Shown: positions 1 to 6,297 of the stretch, one piece after another
Layout: the number at the start of each line of letters is the position of its first letter
Position numbering within the stretch: the first letter of the stretch is position 1
Source: an archaeon
Lineage (GTDB): Archaea > Iainarchaeota > Iainarchaeia > Iainarchaeales > Iainarchaeaceae
DNA length: 13,972 nt
Assembly: GCA_024653905.1 (NCBI GenBank)
Contig: JANLGZ010000061.1
Span: 1-13,972, forward strand
Direction of reading: 5' to 3'
Notes under the pieces: generated by a model
The model's database searches: none
What the model saw: only the letters and a program-made list of their open reading frames with translations
What the model was told of the DNA's origin: nothing
Made by a program: the position numbers and the translations under genes

Positions 1-27
1 GGGTTTTATTTTCATTAAAAACCGCAT

Positions 28-35
28 TTTATATA
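28..35 (+). promoter_or_regulatory. TATA box for the first gene
   Basis: TTTATATA lies 24 nt before the ATG at 60. No Shine-Dalgarno sequence stands between them. The spacing fits an archaeal promoter whose transcript starts at or next to the start codon, that is, a leaderless mRNA. Seen: the motif and its distance. Inferred: promoter function. Confidence 0.5.
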
Positions 36-59
36 CTAGAAGTTGTTTTTTAGTATTTG

Positions 60-1085
60 ATGTCTAAAACATACGATCCCACTAAACTGAAACCAATGAA
101 AAAAGTGTTTTTTCTGGTTCATCCATACTGGGGATATTACGGTACGGGAAGGACGATTCGTTCTAAAAAAAATGCATCGGGTTATGCATATGATCCAATG
201 CCAGATAACCAATTATATGCTAATCTACTTGAACATGAATGGCATCAGAAAGAATTTCCGGAATTTTTACAGACATCTGAAGCCATTAAAAAAATTGACG
301 AATTAACTAGAAAAATACAAGCTAAAAAAATAGCCCCCGTTAATGCAGAGATAGAATGGGGTAAATTTGTAATGCAAAGACTTAGCAAGGCAACTCCTGA
401 TGAAGTAGAGCAAATAAGAGAAAAATCAGAAAAACTTTACAAAAAAGCAGTTGATGATGCTGCAAAAAGAAAAGACTCGCTGTTTGTTGCGATTACAAAC
501 CCGTCAGTAAATATATTCGCTATTCAAAACAAAGAATTGGAACATTCTTTACAGCTCACTAAAAGGGAACACGAAATGAGACTTCTTAGATATGCCCGTG
601 AAAAACTTGGCGGGAGATTGGTTGTTATTCAAGAGAAGTTCAAACCAGTGGGCTTATTCAGGATTATTACTGCCAGAGGATTCAAGTTAACAAAAGGAGT
701 AGAAGTGGAAGCTTTTGGTGAAACAGCAGAAATAATTAACGGAAAATCTTGTGTATCTACATTATTAGGGGAATTCATCGAAGCATTGCCTAATATGAGC
801 AAACATGTTGAAGAAGGAAACATTTTTGTGCAAAAAGAAAAATCACACGGCACAATGGAAATTTTAGAGGCTAGGATGGGACACCCCGCAAGAGCAATTA
901 TTTCATATCCTGATGGCAGTTATAAAGAAATAAAACCTGCAACTATTCCCGAAGGTGTAAAAGTGACATCCAAAAAACCACCGAGAGTAAGCCCTTCAAA
1001 ACCATTAATTTGGATTAATCCTAAACGTTCAGGCATACCAATTCAGGGATTGCCCAAACTCGCAAGACAAATGCGCAGAAGATAA
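60..1085 (+). CDS. Hypothetical protein, 341 aa, family not recognised
   Basis: I do not recognise this protein. The ATG at 60 is preferred to the in-frame TTG at 57 because a TATA box sits at the leaderless distance upstream. The N-terminus carries a hydrophobic strand rich in aromatics (about residues 14-28, FFLVHPYWGYYG). A long charged, probably helical stretch follows (about 75-140). Two further hydrophobic strands (about 143-156 and 202-210, RLVVIQE) alternate with helices, which suggests an alpha/beta fold, perhaps Rossmann- or isochorismatase-like; this is a guess. The C-terminal 50 residues are Pro, Lys and Arg rich and end in RRR, which could bind nucleic acid. There is no signal peptide or membrane segment. 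It ends 12 nt from the end of the convergent gene at 1098-1637. The stop is TAA. Confidence 0.75.
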   Translation: MSKTYDPTKLKPMKKVFFLVHPYWGYYGTGRTIRSKKNASGYAYDPMPDNQLYANLLEHEWHQKEFPEFLQTSEAIKKIDELTRKIQAKKIAPVNAEIEWGKFVMQRLSKATPDEVEQIREKSEKLYKKAVDDAAKRKDSLFVAITNPSVNIFAIQNKELEHSLQLTKREHEMRLLRYAREKLGGRLVVIQEKFKPVGLFRIITARGFKLTKGVEVEAFGETAEIINGKSCVSTLLGEFIEALPNMSKHVEEGNIFVQKEKSHGTMEILEARMGHPARAIISYPDGSYKEIKPATIPEGVKVTSKKPPRVSPSKPLIWINPKRSGIPIQGLPKLARQMRRR

Positions 1086-1097
1086 ACAGTAAATATT

Positions 1098-1637
1098 TTA
1101 TTGTTTCCTTTTTCCAATTTCGGCTTTCGCTCTTGCAATCAATTGTTTTCTTAGTTCAGGAGTAAGGCCTGTATCTTTTTCAAGATTGTCTTTTTCAAGA
1201 AGCTCTAATCCTTTTTTCCAAACGCTTAATGGCAATTCATGCACAGGTTCAGGAGGCACAACAGGAATACCGGGTTTTAGATAAGCCAATTTTTGGAAAT
1301 GTGCTTTTATAGCCTGAACATCGGCTGCAGAACGCAACCCCAGAATCTTGTTTATTTTAAGTATAGTATCCTGAGCAACACCTAATCCTCGGGAAATCAT
1401 GTTAGTGCTATAATCAGTTGCAATAAGCGTGATGCAAACAAGCCTAAATTTTTCAGGAGTTATCTTTCTAGTGTTAGGGTTAGAATAAACTCTGGAATAA
1501 GCTGATTCAAAATCAAAGCCTTTAAGTTTGGATAATCTTTTCCTTGAATCCGGAATTAATCTTTCACTAATTTTATCTGTAGCAGGAATTACGCCTCTTC
1601 TGTCTTTTCCTGATGAAGTAATTGGTTTTCTGGCCAT
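1098..1637 (-). CDS. Hypothetical protein with possible helix-turn-helix, 179 aa
   Basis: This is a small basic protein (Lys/Arg-rich N-terminus, KRKQ end) with no clear family match by eye. Residues about 76-99 (core ISRGLGVAQDTILKI) have the spacing of a helix-turn-helix, recalling TrpR/homeodomain-like HTHs in which a Leu-Gly-Val turn precedes the recognition helix. A DNA-binding role is therefore plausible but not shown. The middle is Pro-rich (about 122-136) and the C-terminal third is probably helical. The ATG at 1637 has a TTTAAA box 24 nt upstream and no Shine-Dalgarno site, so it is probably leaderless. It is divergent from the acetyltransferase gene and convergent with the gene at 60-1085. 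If it is a regulator, the duplicated promoter region beside it (1636-1717 and 2242-2323) would be an obvious target; that is inference. Confidence 0.72.
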   Translation of the reverse strand: MARKPITSSGKDRRGVIPATDKISERLIPDSRKRLSKLKGFDFESAYSRVYSNPNTRKITPEKFRLVCITLIATDYSTNMISRGLGVAQDTILKINKILGLRSAADVQAIKAHFQKLAYLKPGIPVVPPEPVHELPLSVWKKGLELLEKDNLEKDTGLTPELRKQLIARAKAEIGKRKQ

Positions 1638-1661
1638 TTTAAATTAAAGTTTTAACTCTTA

Positions 1662-1667
1662 TTTAAA
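1662..1667 (-). promoter_or_regulatory. TATA box for the 1098-1637 gene
   Basis: The palindromic TTTAAA has 24 nt between it and the minus-strand ATG at 1637. There is no Shine-Dalgarno site in that interval, so the transcript is probably leaderless. The same box is present in repeat copy 2 at 2268-2273. Confidence 0.5.
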
Positions 1668-1683
1668 CTTTTCAAAAGCAACT

Positions 1684-1690
1684 TTTATAA
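1684..1690 (+). promoter_or_regulatory. TATA box for the acetyltransferase gene
   Basis: TTTATAA lies about 33 nt before the ATG at 1724. A start of transcription about 25 nt downstream would fall next to the Shine-Dalgarno site, giving a very short leader. It is identical in repeat copy 2. Confidence 0.45.
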
Positions 1691-1712
1691 TCAATTCTTC
1701 ATTAATTTTAAA

Positions 1713-1718
1713 GGTGAG
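1713..1718 (+). promoter_or_regulatory. Shine-Dalgarno site of the acetyltransferase gene
   Basis: GGTGAG lies five bases before the ATG at 1724. GGTGA pairs with the archaeal 16S 3' end (AUCACC). It supports this ATG as the start. Confidence 0.6.
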
Positions 1719-1723
1719 AAAAA

Positions 1724-2215
1724 ATGAGCAATCAAATTGTCTACAAGTGGGCTAATGATACGGAAATGGAAAGGATGCTCAGAGAAATCGATGACCCAAA
1801 CTGGGGCATCAGCCTTGAACGAAAAAAACATGTTTTTGTGGCAGAAAAGGAGGGAAAAATAGTCGGCTATTGCATGTTCGACGGCAATCTACTCAATAGA
1901 CTCTTTGTCAACCCTTCGGAAAGAGGCATGGGAAGGATTTCATCACAATTGCTTATGCGTGCCATGTTTTCATACCTGAAAAAGGAACCTACTCGTAAGA
2001 CTATTCACTTGATTGCATCCCCTGATATATGGACTAAAGAACCTGCGTTGATAAGGTGGTATGAAAGACACGGGTTCAGTACAAGCGACAGAACTGCAAA
2101 AATGACAATTACCAGAAAGACAGCATTTGAGTTTTATAGAAAATTTATGAAACAACCCGCAATTCAGAAGAAACGCAATCCTATTCCTCCAAGGTTACAA
2201 AGGAAACACGTTTAA
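1724..2215 (+). CDS. GNAT-family N-acetyltransferase, 163 aa
   Basis: Probably transfers an acetyl group from acetyl-CoA to an amine; the substrate is unknown. The GNAT fold is visible: strands around residues 36-52 (VFVAEKEGKIVGYCMF), then motif A at about 59-77 (RLFVNPSERGMGRISSQLL), which carries the acetyl-CoA pyrophosphate loop. The loop reads R-G-M-G-R-I, so the last position, usually Gly or Ala, is Ile, a mild departure from the R-x-x-G-x-G/A consensus. Motif B near the end (WYERHGF, 112-118) is typical. The C-terminal 25 residues are basic and Pro-rich. By eye the gene looks somewhat less AT-rich than the pentose phosphate genes next to it. It sits alone between the two 82-bp repeats, so it looks like an inserted or swapped-in unit. 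The stop is TAA. Confidence 0.85.
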   Translation: MSNQIVYKWANDTEMERMLREIDDPNWGISLERKKHVFVAEKEGKIVGYCMFDGNLLNRLFVNPSERGMGRISSQLLMRAMFSYLKKEPTRKTIHLIASPDIWTKEPALIRWYERHGFSTSDRTAKMTITRKTAFEFYRKFMKQPAIQKKRNPIPPRLQRKHV

Positions 2216-2289
2216 TTACCATTTCTTCCAAGCGAGGAGCGATTTTAAATTAAAGTTTTAACTCTTATTTAAACTTTTCAAAAGCAACT

Positions 2290-2296
2290 TTTATAA
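2290..2296 (+). promoter_or_regulatory. TATA box for the transaldolase gene
   Basis: TTTATAA lies 31 nt before the ATG at 2328, within repeat copy 2. It probably gives a short leader that begins close to the Shine-Dalgarno site. Confidence 0.45.
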
Positions 2297-2318
2297 TCAA
2301 TTCTTCATTAATTCTAAC

Positions 2319-2323
2319 GGTGA
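2319..2323 (+). promoter_or_regulatory. Shine-Dalgarno site of the transaldolase gene
   Basis: GGTGA followed by TTTA precedes the ATG at 2328, a spacing of four bases. It supports this ATG as the start. Confidence 0.6.
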
Positions 2324-2327
2324 TTTA

Positions 2328-3146
2328 ATGAAGTTCTTTTTAGATTCTGCAATTTTGAGTGAAATAGAAACTGTTTACAAAGCAGGGATTTGTGACGGAA
2401 TAACAATGAACCCTTCTTTGGTGAAAAAAGCAGTTGATGAAGCAAAGGCAAAAGGCGAAAAAATGAGCCTTGAAACCTACTTAAAAAAAGCTCTTAAAAT
2501 CGCAAAGGGAACACCTGTTTCACTGGAAGTAACTGAATTAAATGCAAAAGGAATGATTGAACAGGGAAAAAAACTTTTTAAAAAATTTAATCCTGTTGCA
2601 AAAAATGTTTACATCAAAATCCCGATTAATCCAAGTTTTCCGAATGAAAAAGAAAAAGAATTTGATGGTTTAATCGCAATTAAAACATTAAGAAAAGCAA
2701 AAATCCCAGTTAACTGTACCTTAATTTTTACTCCAGAACAGGCACTGGCCGCGGCAAAAGCAGGGGCTAATTTTGTAAGCCCATTTGCAGGAAGAATTGA
2801 TGATCTTTTGAGAACGGAATCAAAAATGAAATTTGAAAAAACAGATTACTTCCCTTCAGGGGGCATAGAAGATGATGGTGATATGCTGAATGATAATGGA
2901 ATTGTTTCCGGAATAGACCTTATAAGCGAGTGTGTGCAGATTTTCAGAAATTACGGGATTAAAAGCGAGGTACTTGCCGCTTCACTTAGAAATGCAAGAC
3001 AAGTTCGTGAATGTGCCCTTGAGGGAGCAGATATTGCCACAATGCCGTTTGGGGTTTTCAAAGAATTATTTTCGCACAAATTAACCGAATCAGGAATAGT
3101 TCAGTTTGACAAGGACACTCCAAAAGAATTTGGAAAACTTGTTTGA
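2328..3146 (+). CDS. tal: Transaldolase (TalC/fructose-6-phosphate aldolase-type family), 272 aa
   Basis: Transaldolase moves a dihydroxyacetone unit between sugar phosphates (sedoheptulose-7-P + glyceraldehyde-3-P to erythrose-4-P + fructose-6-P), linking the pentose phosphate pathway to glycolysis in the cytoplasm. The TIM-barrel class I aldolase signatures are in order: FLDSA with Asp6, DGITMNPSL with Asn28, SLEVT with Glu67, YIKIPI with the probable Schiff-base Lys97, and NCTLIFTPEQA (129-139) followed by SPFAGRIDD (151-159). At 272 aa it lies between the short FSA/TalC enzymes (about 220) and TalB (about 316). It has an extra loop after Lys97 and an insertion after GRIDD (about 160-195). 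Some short members are fructose-6-phosphate aldolases instead; the neighbouring pentose phosphate genes favour transaldolase. It is followed by an A-rich spacer of about 117 bp and then gnd. The stop is TGA. Confidence 0.88.
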   Translation: MKFFLDSAILSEIETVYKAGICDGITMNPSLVKKAVDEAKAKGEKMSLETYLKKALKIAKGTPVSLEVTELNAKGMIEQGKKLFKKFNPVAKNVYIKIPINPSFPNEKEKEFDGLIAIKTLRKAKIPVNCTLIFTPEQALAAAKAGANFVSPFAGRIDDLLRTESKMKFEKTDYFPSGGIEDDGDMLNDNGIVSGIDLISECVQIFRNYGIKSEVLAASLRNARQVRECALEGADIATMPFGVFKELFSHKLTESGIVQFDKDTPKEFGKLV

Positions 3147-3235
3147 ATAAAAAAAATAGTCAATAAAAAAGCATAAAAAAAAGTAAAACAAAAAAATTAA
3201 ACAAAAAAAAGTAAACAAAAAAAATTAAATAAAAA
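3147..3235. repeat. A-rich spacer with a 28-bp tandem repeat
   Basis: Almost pure A on the plus strand, with runs of 5-8 A about every 11-15 bp. Positions 3175-3202 and 3203-3230 are two adjacent 28-bp units of the same design (A8, GT, A-tract, C, A-tract, TT, AAA), differing by the shift of one A and the last base. Regularly spaced A-tracts can bend DNA, so it may act as a curved upstream element for the gnd promoter. It has no coding content. Confidence 0.8.
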
Positions 3236-3243
3236 TATTTATT
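3236..3243 (+). promoter_or_regulatory. Possible TATA box for gnd
   Basis: TATTTATT ends about 20 nt before the ATG at 3264. This suits transcription starting near that ATG and would exclude the in-frame ATG at 3249. It is a weak call in such AT-rich DNA. Confidence 0.35.
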
Positions 3244-3263
3244 AAAAAATGCAGAGTGATTGT

Positions 3264-4160
3264 ATGAAAATTGGTTTTATTGGTTTGGGAAAAATGGGAA
3301 GCCGTATGGTTGAAAGGCTTCTTGAAAAAAAACACAAAATTGTTCTTTATGCAAGACACCCAAAAGCAATGAACCCATTAGTAAAAAAAGGCGCAGTTGG
3401 AACTCAAACTTATGAAGAATTTGCTTCCGCACTTGGGAAAACAAAAATTATTTTTATTATGGTTACTCATGGAAAACCAGTTGATGAAGTGCTGAAAAGT
3501 TTACAGCCTTTTTTGAAAAAAGGAGATATTGTTGTTGATGGCGGGAACTCTTTCTGGAAAAACTCGGTGAAGCGAGGGAAAATACTTGCAAATAAAGGAA
3601 TTCATTTTTTGGATGCAGGTGTTTCAGGAGGATTGGAAGGGGCAAGGAATGGTGCTTCTGTAATGGTAGGCGGTGAAAAGAGCGCTTTCAAAAAAGTTGA
3701 ACCAGTTTTCAAAGACCTTGCAGTGAAAAATGGTTACGGTTATATGGGTAAAAGTGGTGCTGGGCATTTTGTAAAAATGGTGCATAACGGGATTGAATAT
3801 TCATTAATGCAGGCTTATGGAGAAGGTTATAAAGTACTTGAAAAAAGCAAGTATAACCTTGATATGAGAGAAGTCACTAAGGTTTATCAGAATGGTTCTG
3901 TAATCAGAAGCTGGTTAATTGATTTACTTGCAGACGCATTTAAAAAAGATTCAAAATTGAGAAGGCAAAGCGGGGTTGTTGGCGGGGGTTCTACTGGAAC
4001 TTGGACTTTACAAAGCGCCAAAGAGCTTAATGTGAAAATGCCTATGCTTGAGACTGCAATGAAAGCAAGAAAAAGCTCTTTCAAACAGCAGGGTTTTGAC
4101 ACAAAGGTTGTTAGCGCATTAAGATTTGGTTTTGGCGGGCATATTCCTCCAAAAAAATAA
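3264..4160 (+). CDS. gnd: 6-phosphogluconate dehydrogenase, decarboxylating, short type, 298 aa
   Basis: Oxidatively decarboxylates 6-phosphogluconate to ribulose-5-phosphate and CO2 with reduction of NAD(P). The Rossmann motif GLGKMG is at 7-12. After the second strand comes YARHP, with Arg31 and no acidic residue, which hints at NADP rather than NAD (inference). The substrate-site sequences VDGGNSFW (91-98), DAGVSGGLEGA (117-127) and KMVHNGIEYS (171-180, catalytic Lys171 with Asn175) are textbook. GGGSTGTW (240-247) is in the C-terminal helical domain. The length matches the short GntZ/YqeC-type enzymes (about 300 aa) rather than the 470-aa E. coli Gnd. The start at 3264 is chosen because the protein then begins MKIGFIG, as in the family, with GTGAT a few bases before it; the ATG at 3249 adds five residues that fit nothing. 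pgl follows after 18 bp. Confidence 0.92.
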   Translation: MKIGFIGLGKMGSRMVERLLEKKHKIVLYARHPKAMNPLVKKGAVGTQTYEEFASALGKTKIIFIMVTHGKPVDEVLKSLQPFLKKGDIVVDGGNSFWKNSVKRGKILANKGIHFLDAGVSGGLEGARNGASVMVGGEKSAFKKVEPVFKDLAVKNGYGYMGKSGAGHFVKMVHNGIEYSLMQAYGEGYKVLEKSKYNLDMREVTKVYQNGSVIRSWLIDLLADAFKKDSKLRRQSGVVGGGSTGTWTLQSAKELNVKMPMLETAMKARKSSFKQQGFDTKVVSALRFGFGGHIPPKK

Positions 4161-4178
4161 TTATATTAAATTATATTT

Positions 4179-4844
4179 ATGTTTGAGACAGTTCATTGTA
4201 AAAGTTTTGAAGAAATGAATTCAAAAGCCGCACAAGTAATTGTAAAAGAAATTACTAATTCAAAAAAACAATTTTCACTGGCACTTCCTGGAGGAAATTC
4301 TGTAAAAGGAATTCTGGAAAAGTTAGCAAAGCAAAATATTTGGAATGCAGTAAATGTTTTTATGGTTGATGAGCGAATGGTTCCAATTGATAGTGAAGAG
4401 TCTAATTTTAAACAAGCTAATGATTTGTTTTTTTCAAAAGTAAAAGGAATTCATACTAATTCTTTCGAAGTTGAAAAAGGAATTGATGATTATAATAAAA
4501 AGTTTGATGCGATTAAAAAATTTGATTTGGTTGTTTTAGGTGTTGGAGAAGACGGACATGTAGCTTCTTTGTTTCCAAACCATGAATCAATAAAAAGCAA
4601 AGAAATCGGATTTATTAAAGTAAAAAACGCGCCAAAAGAACCAAAAGCTAGGATTTCTCTTTCTCCAAAATCAATTTCTGATGCAAAACTAATTATTTTT
4701 TTATTTGCTTCTGAATCAAAAAAAAATGCCTACAAAAAATTTGCTGATGAAAAAACAGATTATACTGAATGCCCTGCAAAGATTTCGATGAATGCAGAGA
4801 ATGTTTTGGTTTTTACTGTTTTTGGTGATGAGTATGCAGAATGA
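4179..4844 (+). CDS. pgl: 6-phosphogluconolactonase (DevB/Pgl type), 221 aa
   Basis: Hydrolyses 6-phosphoglucono-delta-lactone, the product of glucose-6-phosphate dehydrogenase, to 6-phosphogluconate. The NagB/RpiA/Pgl-type fold motifs are present: LPGGN (36-40), DER (64-66), SN at 75-76, the strongly diagnostic GVGEDGHVASLFP (121-133), then RISLSP and a FLF-ASESK segment near the C-terminus. The length is close to the usual 220-250 aa. The ATG at 4179 lacks a Shine-Dalgarno site; the 18 bp before it are pure A/T. It is probably translated from the gnd transcript, by coupling or by an AT-rich unstructured leader. Its last 11 bases overlap the zwf start. The stop is TGA. Confidence 0.92.
   Translation: MFETVHCKSFEEMNSKAAQVIVKEITNSKKQFSLALPGGNSVKGILEKLAKQNIWNAVNVFMVDERMVPIDSEESNFKQANDLFFSKVKGIHTNSFEVEKGIDDYNKKFDAIKKFDLVVLGVGEDGHVASLFPNHESIKSKEIGFIKVKNAPKEPKARISLSPKSISDAKLIIFLFASESKKNAYKKFADEKTDYTECPAKISMNAENVLVFTVFGDEYAE
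4824..4828 (+). promoter_or_regulatory. Shine-Dalgarno site of zwf inside pgl
   Basis: GGTGA lies within the end of pgl, with five bases to the ATG at 4834. It is what decides the zwf start against the in-frame ATGs at 4792 and 4828. Confidence 0.55.
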
Positions 4845-6258
4845 TTTTACATTTATTATCATGGGGGCTACAGGGGATCTTGCTCAAAAAAAACTGTTTC
4901 CTGCAATCCACAGGCTTATTTCAAAAAACAAATTGGGAAATGATTTTTCAATTGTTGCTGTTGCAAGAAGCGAATTTTCAAACGAACAATTTTCAGAACT
5001 GGTGAAGAAAAAAATCAGCGGAAATGAAGCTGCATGGAAAACTCTTGAGGAAAGACTTTATTACCAAAAACTTGATTTTGATACAATGGAGGGTTATGAA
5101 AATCTTGGAAAATTTTTGAAAAAACTTGATAAAAAACGCAATATTAAAAGCAATAAATTATTTTACCTCGCTACTTTACCAAAGCACTTTAAAGGAATTG
5201 CAAAAAACCTAAAAAAATTCGGTCTTGCAGAAGAAACGAAAAAAAACTGGTGCAGGGTTGTTTTTGAGAAGCCTTTTGGCAATGATGAAATAAGCGCAGG
5301 AAAACTGAACAAAGAAATCAGAAAGGTTTTTGCTGAAAACCAGATTTACAGAATTGACCATTATTTAGGAAAGGAGCTTGTGCAGAATATAGGTGTTTTG
5401 AGGGGAGCAAACAGGATTTTTTCCCCCTTATGGAATGCTGAAAATATTGACCATGTGCAGATTAATCTGCTTGAAAATTTTGGCGTGGAAAACAGGAGCA
5501 ACTTTTATGACCAAGAAGGGGCCATGAAAGATGTCGGCCAGAACCATTTGATTCAGCTTTTATGCCTGACCGCAATGGAAATCCCTAAACAATTCAATGC
5601 TAAATCAATAAGGGATGAAAAAGTTAAAGTTCTAAAATCAATCAGAAAAATAATCGGAAAAAATGTTGTGCTAGGCCAGTATGAAGGTTACACTGAGGAA
5701 AAAGGAGTGAAAAGAAATTCCAATACTGAAACTTTTTTTGCAATGAAACTTTTTATAGACAACAAGAGATGGAAAGGCGTTCCTTTTTATCTTCGCTCTG
5801 GAAAAAATCTTGGAAAAAAATTTGCATCAATTTATATCCAGTTCAAAGAGCCTAATCTGAGCATGTTTAAAGGTCAGGAAATTCTTTCAAATTATCTTGT
5901 AATACAAATACAGCCCGAAGACGGAATGCTTGTAAGATTAAATGGTAAGGCACCTGGAGAAAAACTGAAAGTAATGTCAGTAAAAATGACTTTTTGTCAC
6001 CAATGCGCATTCGGGCCTAACAGTCCGGAAGCATATGAAACACTTATTCATGAAGCCCTTGACGGAGACCAATCGGTTTTTATCAGAGCAGACGAAATCG
6101 AAGAATCATGGAAAATAATTGATCAGGCCATTGCATTGAAAAAAAAGCCGATTATTTACAGCAAGAACTCTTTTGGACCAACTGAATCCGAAAAAATGAT
6201 GAAAGAAAAAGACCGCGAGTGGTTCAACAAAAGTGAAAATGTAGTACAGGGAATTTAA
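4834..6258 (+). CDS. zwf: Glucose-6-phosphate 1-dehydrogenase, 474 aa
   Basis: First enzyme of the oxidative pentose phosphate pathway: oxidises glucose-6-phosphate to 6-phosphogluconolactone with reduction of NAD(P). The N-terminal dinucleotide site GATGDLAQKKL (11-21) is followed by EKPFG (145-149) and the active-site signature RIDHYLGKE (173-181), with the catalytic His-bearing DHYLGK intact. FYDQEGAMKDVGQNH and VPFYLRSGKNLGKK occur further on, as in bacterial Zwf. The length is normal (about 480 aa). This is the bacterial/eukaryotic Zwf family, not the unrelated haloarchaeal Azf type. The start at 4834 gives MQNDFTFIIMGATGD and has GGTGA upstream; starting at 4792 would prefix 14 residues read from the other frame of pgl. 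It overlaps pgl by 11 bp, which suggests translational coupling. The TAA stop lies in the left arm of a hairpin. Confidence 0.95.
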   Translation: MQNDFTFIIMGATGDLAQKKLFPAIHRLISKNKLGNDFSIVAVARSEFSNEQFSELVKKKISGNEAAWKTLEERLYYQKLDFDTMEGYENLGKFLKKLDKKRNIKSNKLFYLATLPKHFKGIAKNLKKFGLAEETKKNWCRVVFEKPFGNDEISAGKLNKEIRKVFAENQIYRIDHYLGKELVQNIGVLRGANRIFSPLWNAENIDHVQINLLENFGVENRSNFYDQEGAMKDVGQNHLIQLLCLTAMEIPKQFNAKSIRDEKVKVLKSIRKIIGKNVVLGQYEGYTEEKGVKRNSNTETFFAMKLFIDNKRWKGVPFYLRSGKNLGKKFASIYIQFKEPNLSMFKGQEILSNYLVIQIQPEDGMLVRLNGKAPGEKLKVMSVKMTFCHQCAFGPNSPEAYETLIHEALDGDQSVFIRADEIEESWKIIDQAIALKKKPIIYSKNSFGPTESEKMMKEKDREWFNKSENVVQGI

Positions 6259-6297
6259 CCTCTGAATTAAAGCGTTTGCTTTTAGGTTAAATTTTTT
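6252..6297. terminator. Hairpin with T-tract between convergent zwf and pepA
   Basis: A perfect 10-bp stem pairs 6252-6261 (AATTTAACCT) with 6284-6293. Inside it a second small stem pairs AAAGC (6269-6273) with GCTTT (6278-6282). T6 at 6292-6297 follows on the plus strand. The zwf stop codon (6256-6258) and the aminopeptidase stop codon (6287-6289 on the minus strand) lie in opposite arms. It may end the plus transcript by its T-tract, and it would also fold in the minus transcript. Archaeal termination relies mostly on T-tracts, so the hairpin may serve 3'-end stability. Confidence 0.6.

Larger units (their letters stand above)
1636..1717. repeat. 82-bp direct repeat, copy 1 (divergent promoter region)
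   Basis: This copy matches 2242-2323 at an offset of 606 bp. The first 72 positions are identical, and the last ten contain two mismatches (1708 T/C and 1712 A/C). It is exactly the intergenic region between two divergent genes. It begins inside the start codon of the 1098-1637 gene, contains that gene's TTTAAA box (1662-1667), a plus-strand TTTATAA box (1684-1690) and a GGTGA Shine-Dalgarno site (1713-1717), and stops just before the acetyltransferase start. The two copies bracket the acetyltransferase gene. Confidence 0.95.
2242..2323. repeat. 82-bp direct repeat, copy 2 (transaldolase promoter region)
   Basis: This is the second copy of the repeat at 1636-1717, with 80 of 82 positions identical. 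Here it drives the transaldolase gene: TTTATAA at 2290-2296 and GGTGA at 2319-2323 stand before the ATG at 2328. The minus-facing TTTAAA box is also present (2268-2273), but no minus-strand gene starts at its expected start point. Any transcript from it would run antisense into the acetyltransferase gene. Recombination between the copies would delete 606 bp, removing the acetyltransferase gene and leaving one intact promoter region. Confidence 0.95.

Noticed and set aside
1636..2323. The 82-bp direct repeats as target-site duplications or ends of an insertion sequence.
   Set aside because: There is no transposase gene and no inverted end, and the repeats are far longer than usual target duplications. 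They coincide with a functional promoter region, so promoter duplication is the better explanation.
3249..3263. ATG at 3249 as start of gnd.
   Set aside because: The family begins at the MKIGFIG segment encoded from 3264, and a GTGAT site precedes that ATG.
4792..4833. ATG at 4792 as start of zwf, giving a hydrophobic N-terminal extension.
   Set aside because: The extension is the pgl coding sequence read in another frame. The dinucleotide-binding strand of Zwf normally begins within about ten residues of the start, and a GGTGA site precedes 4834.
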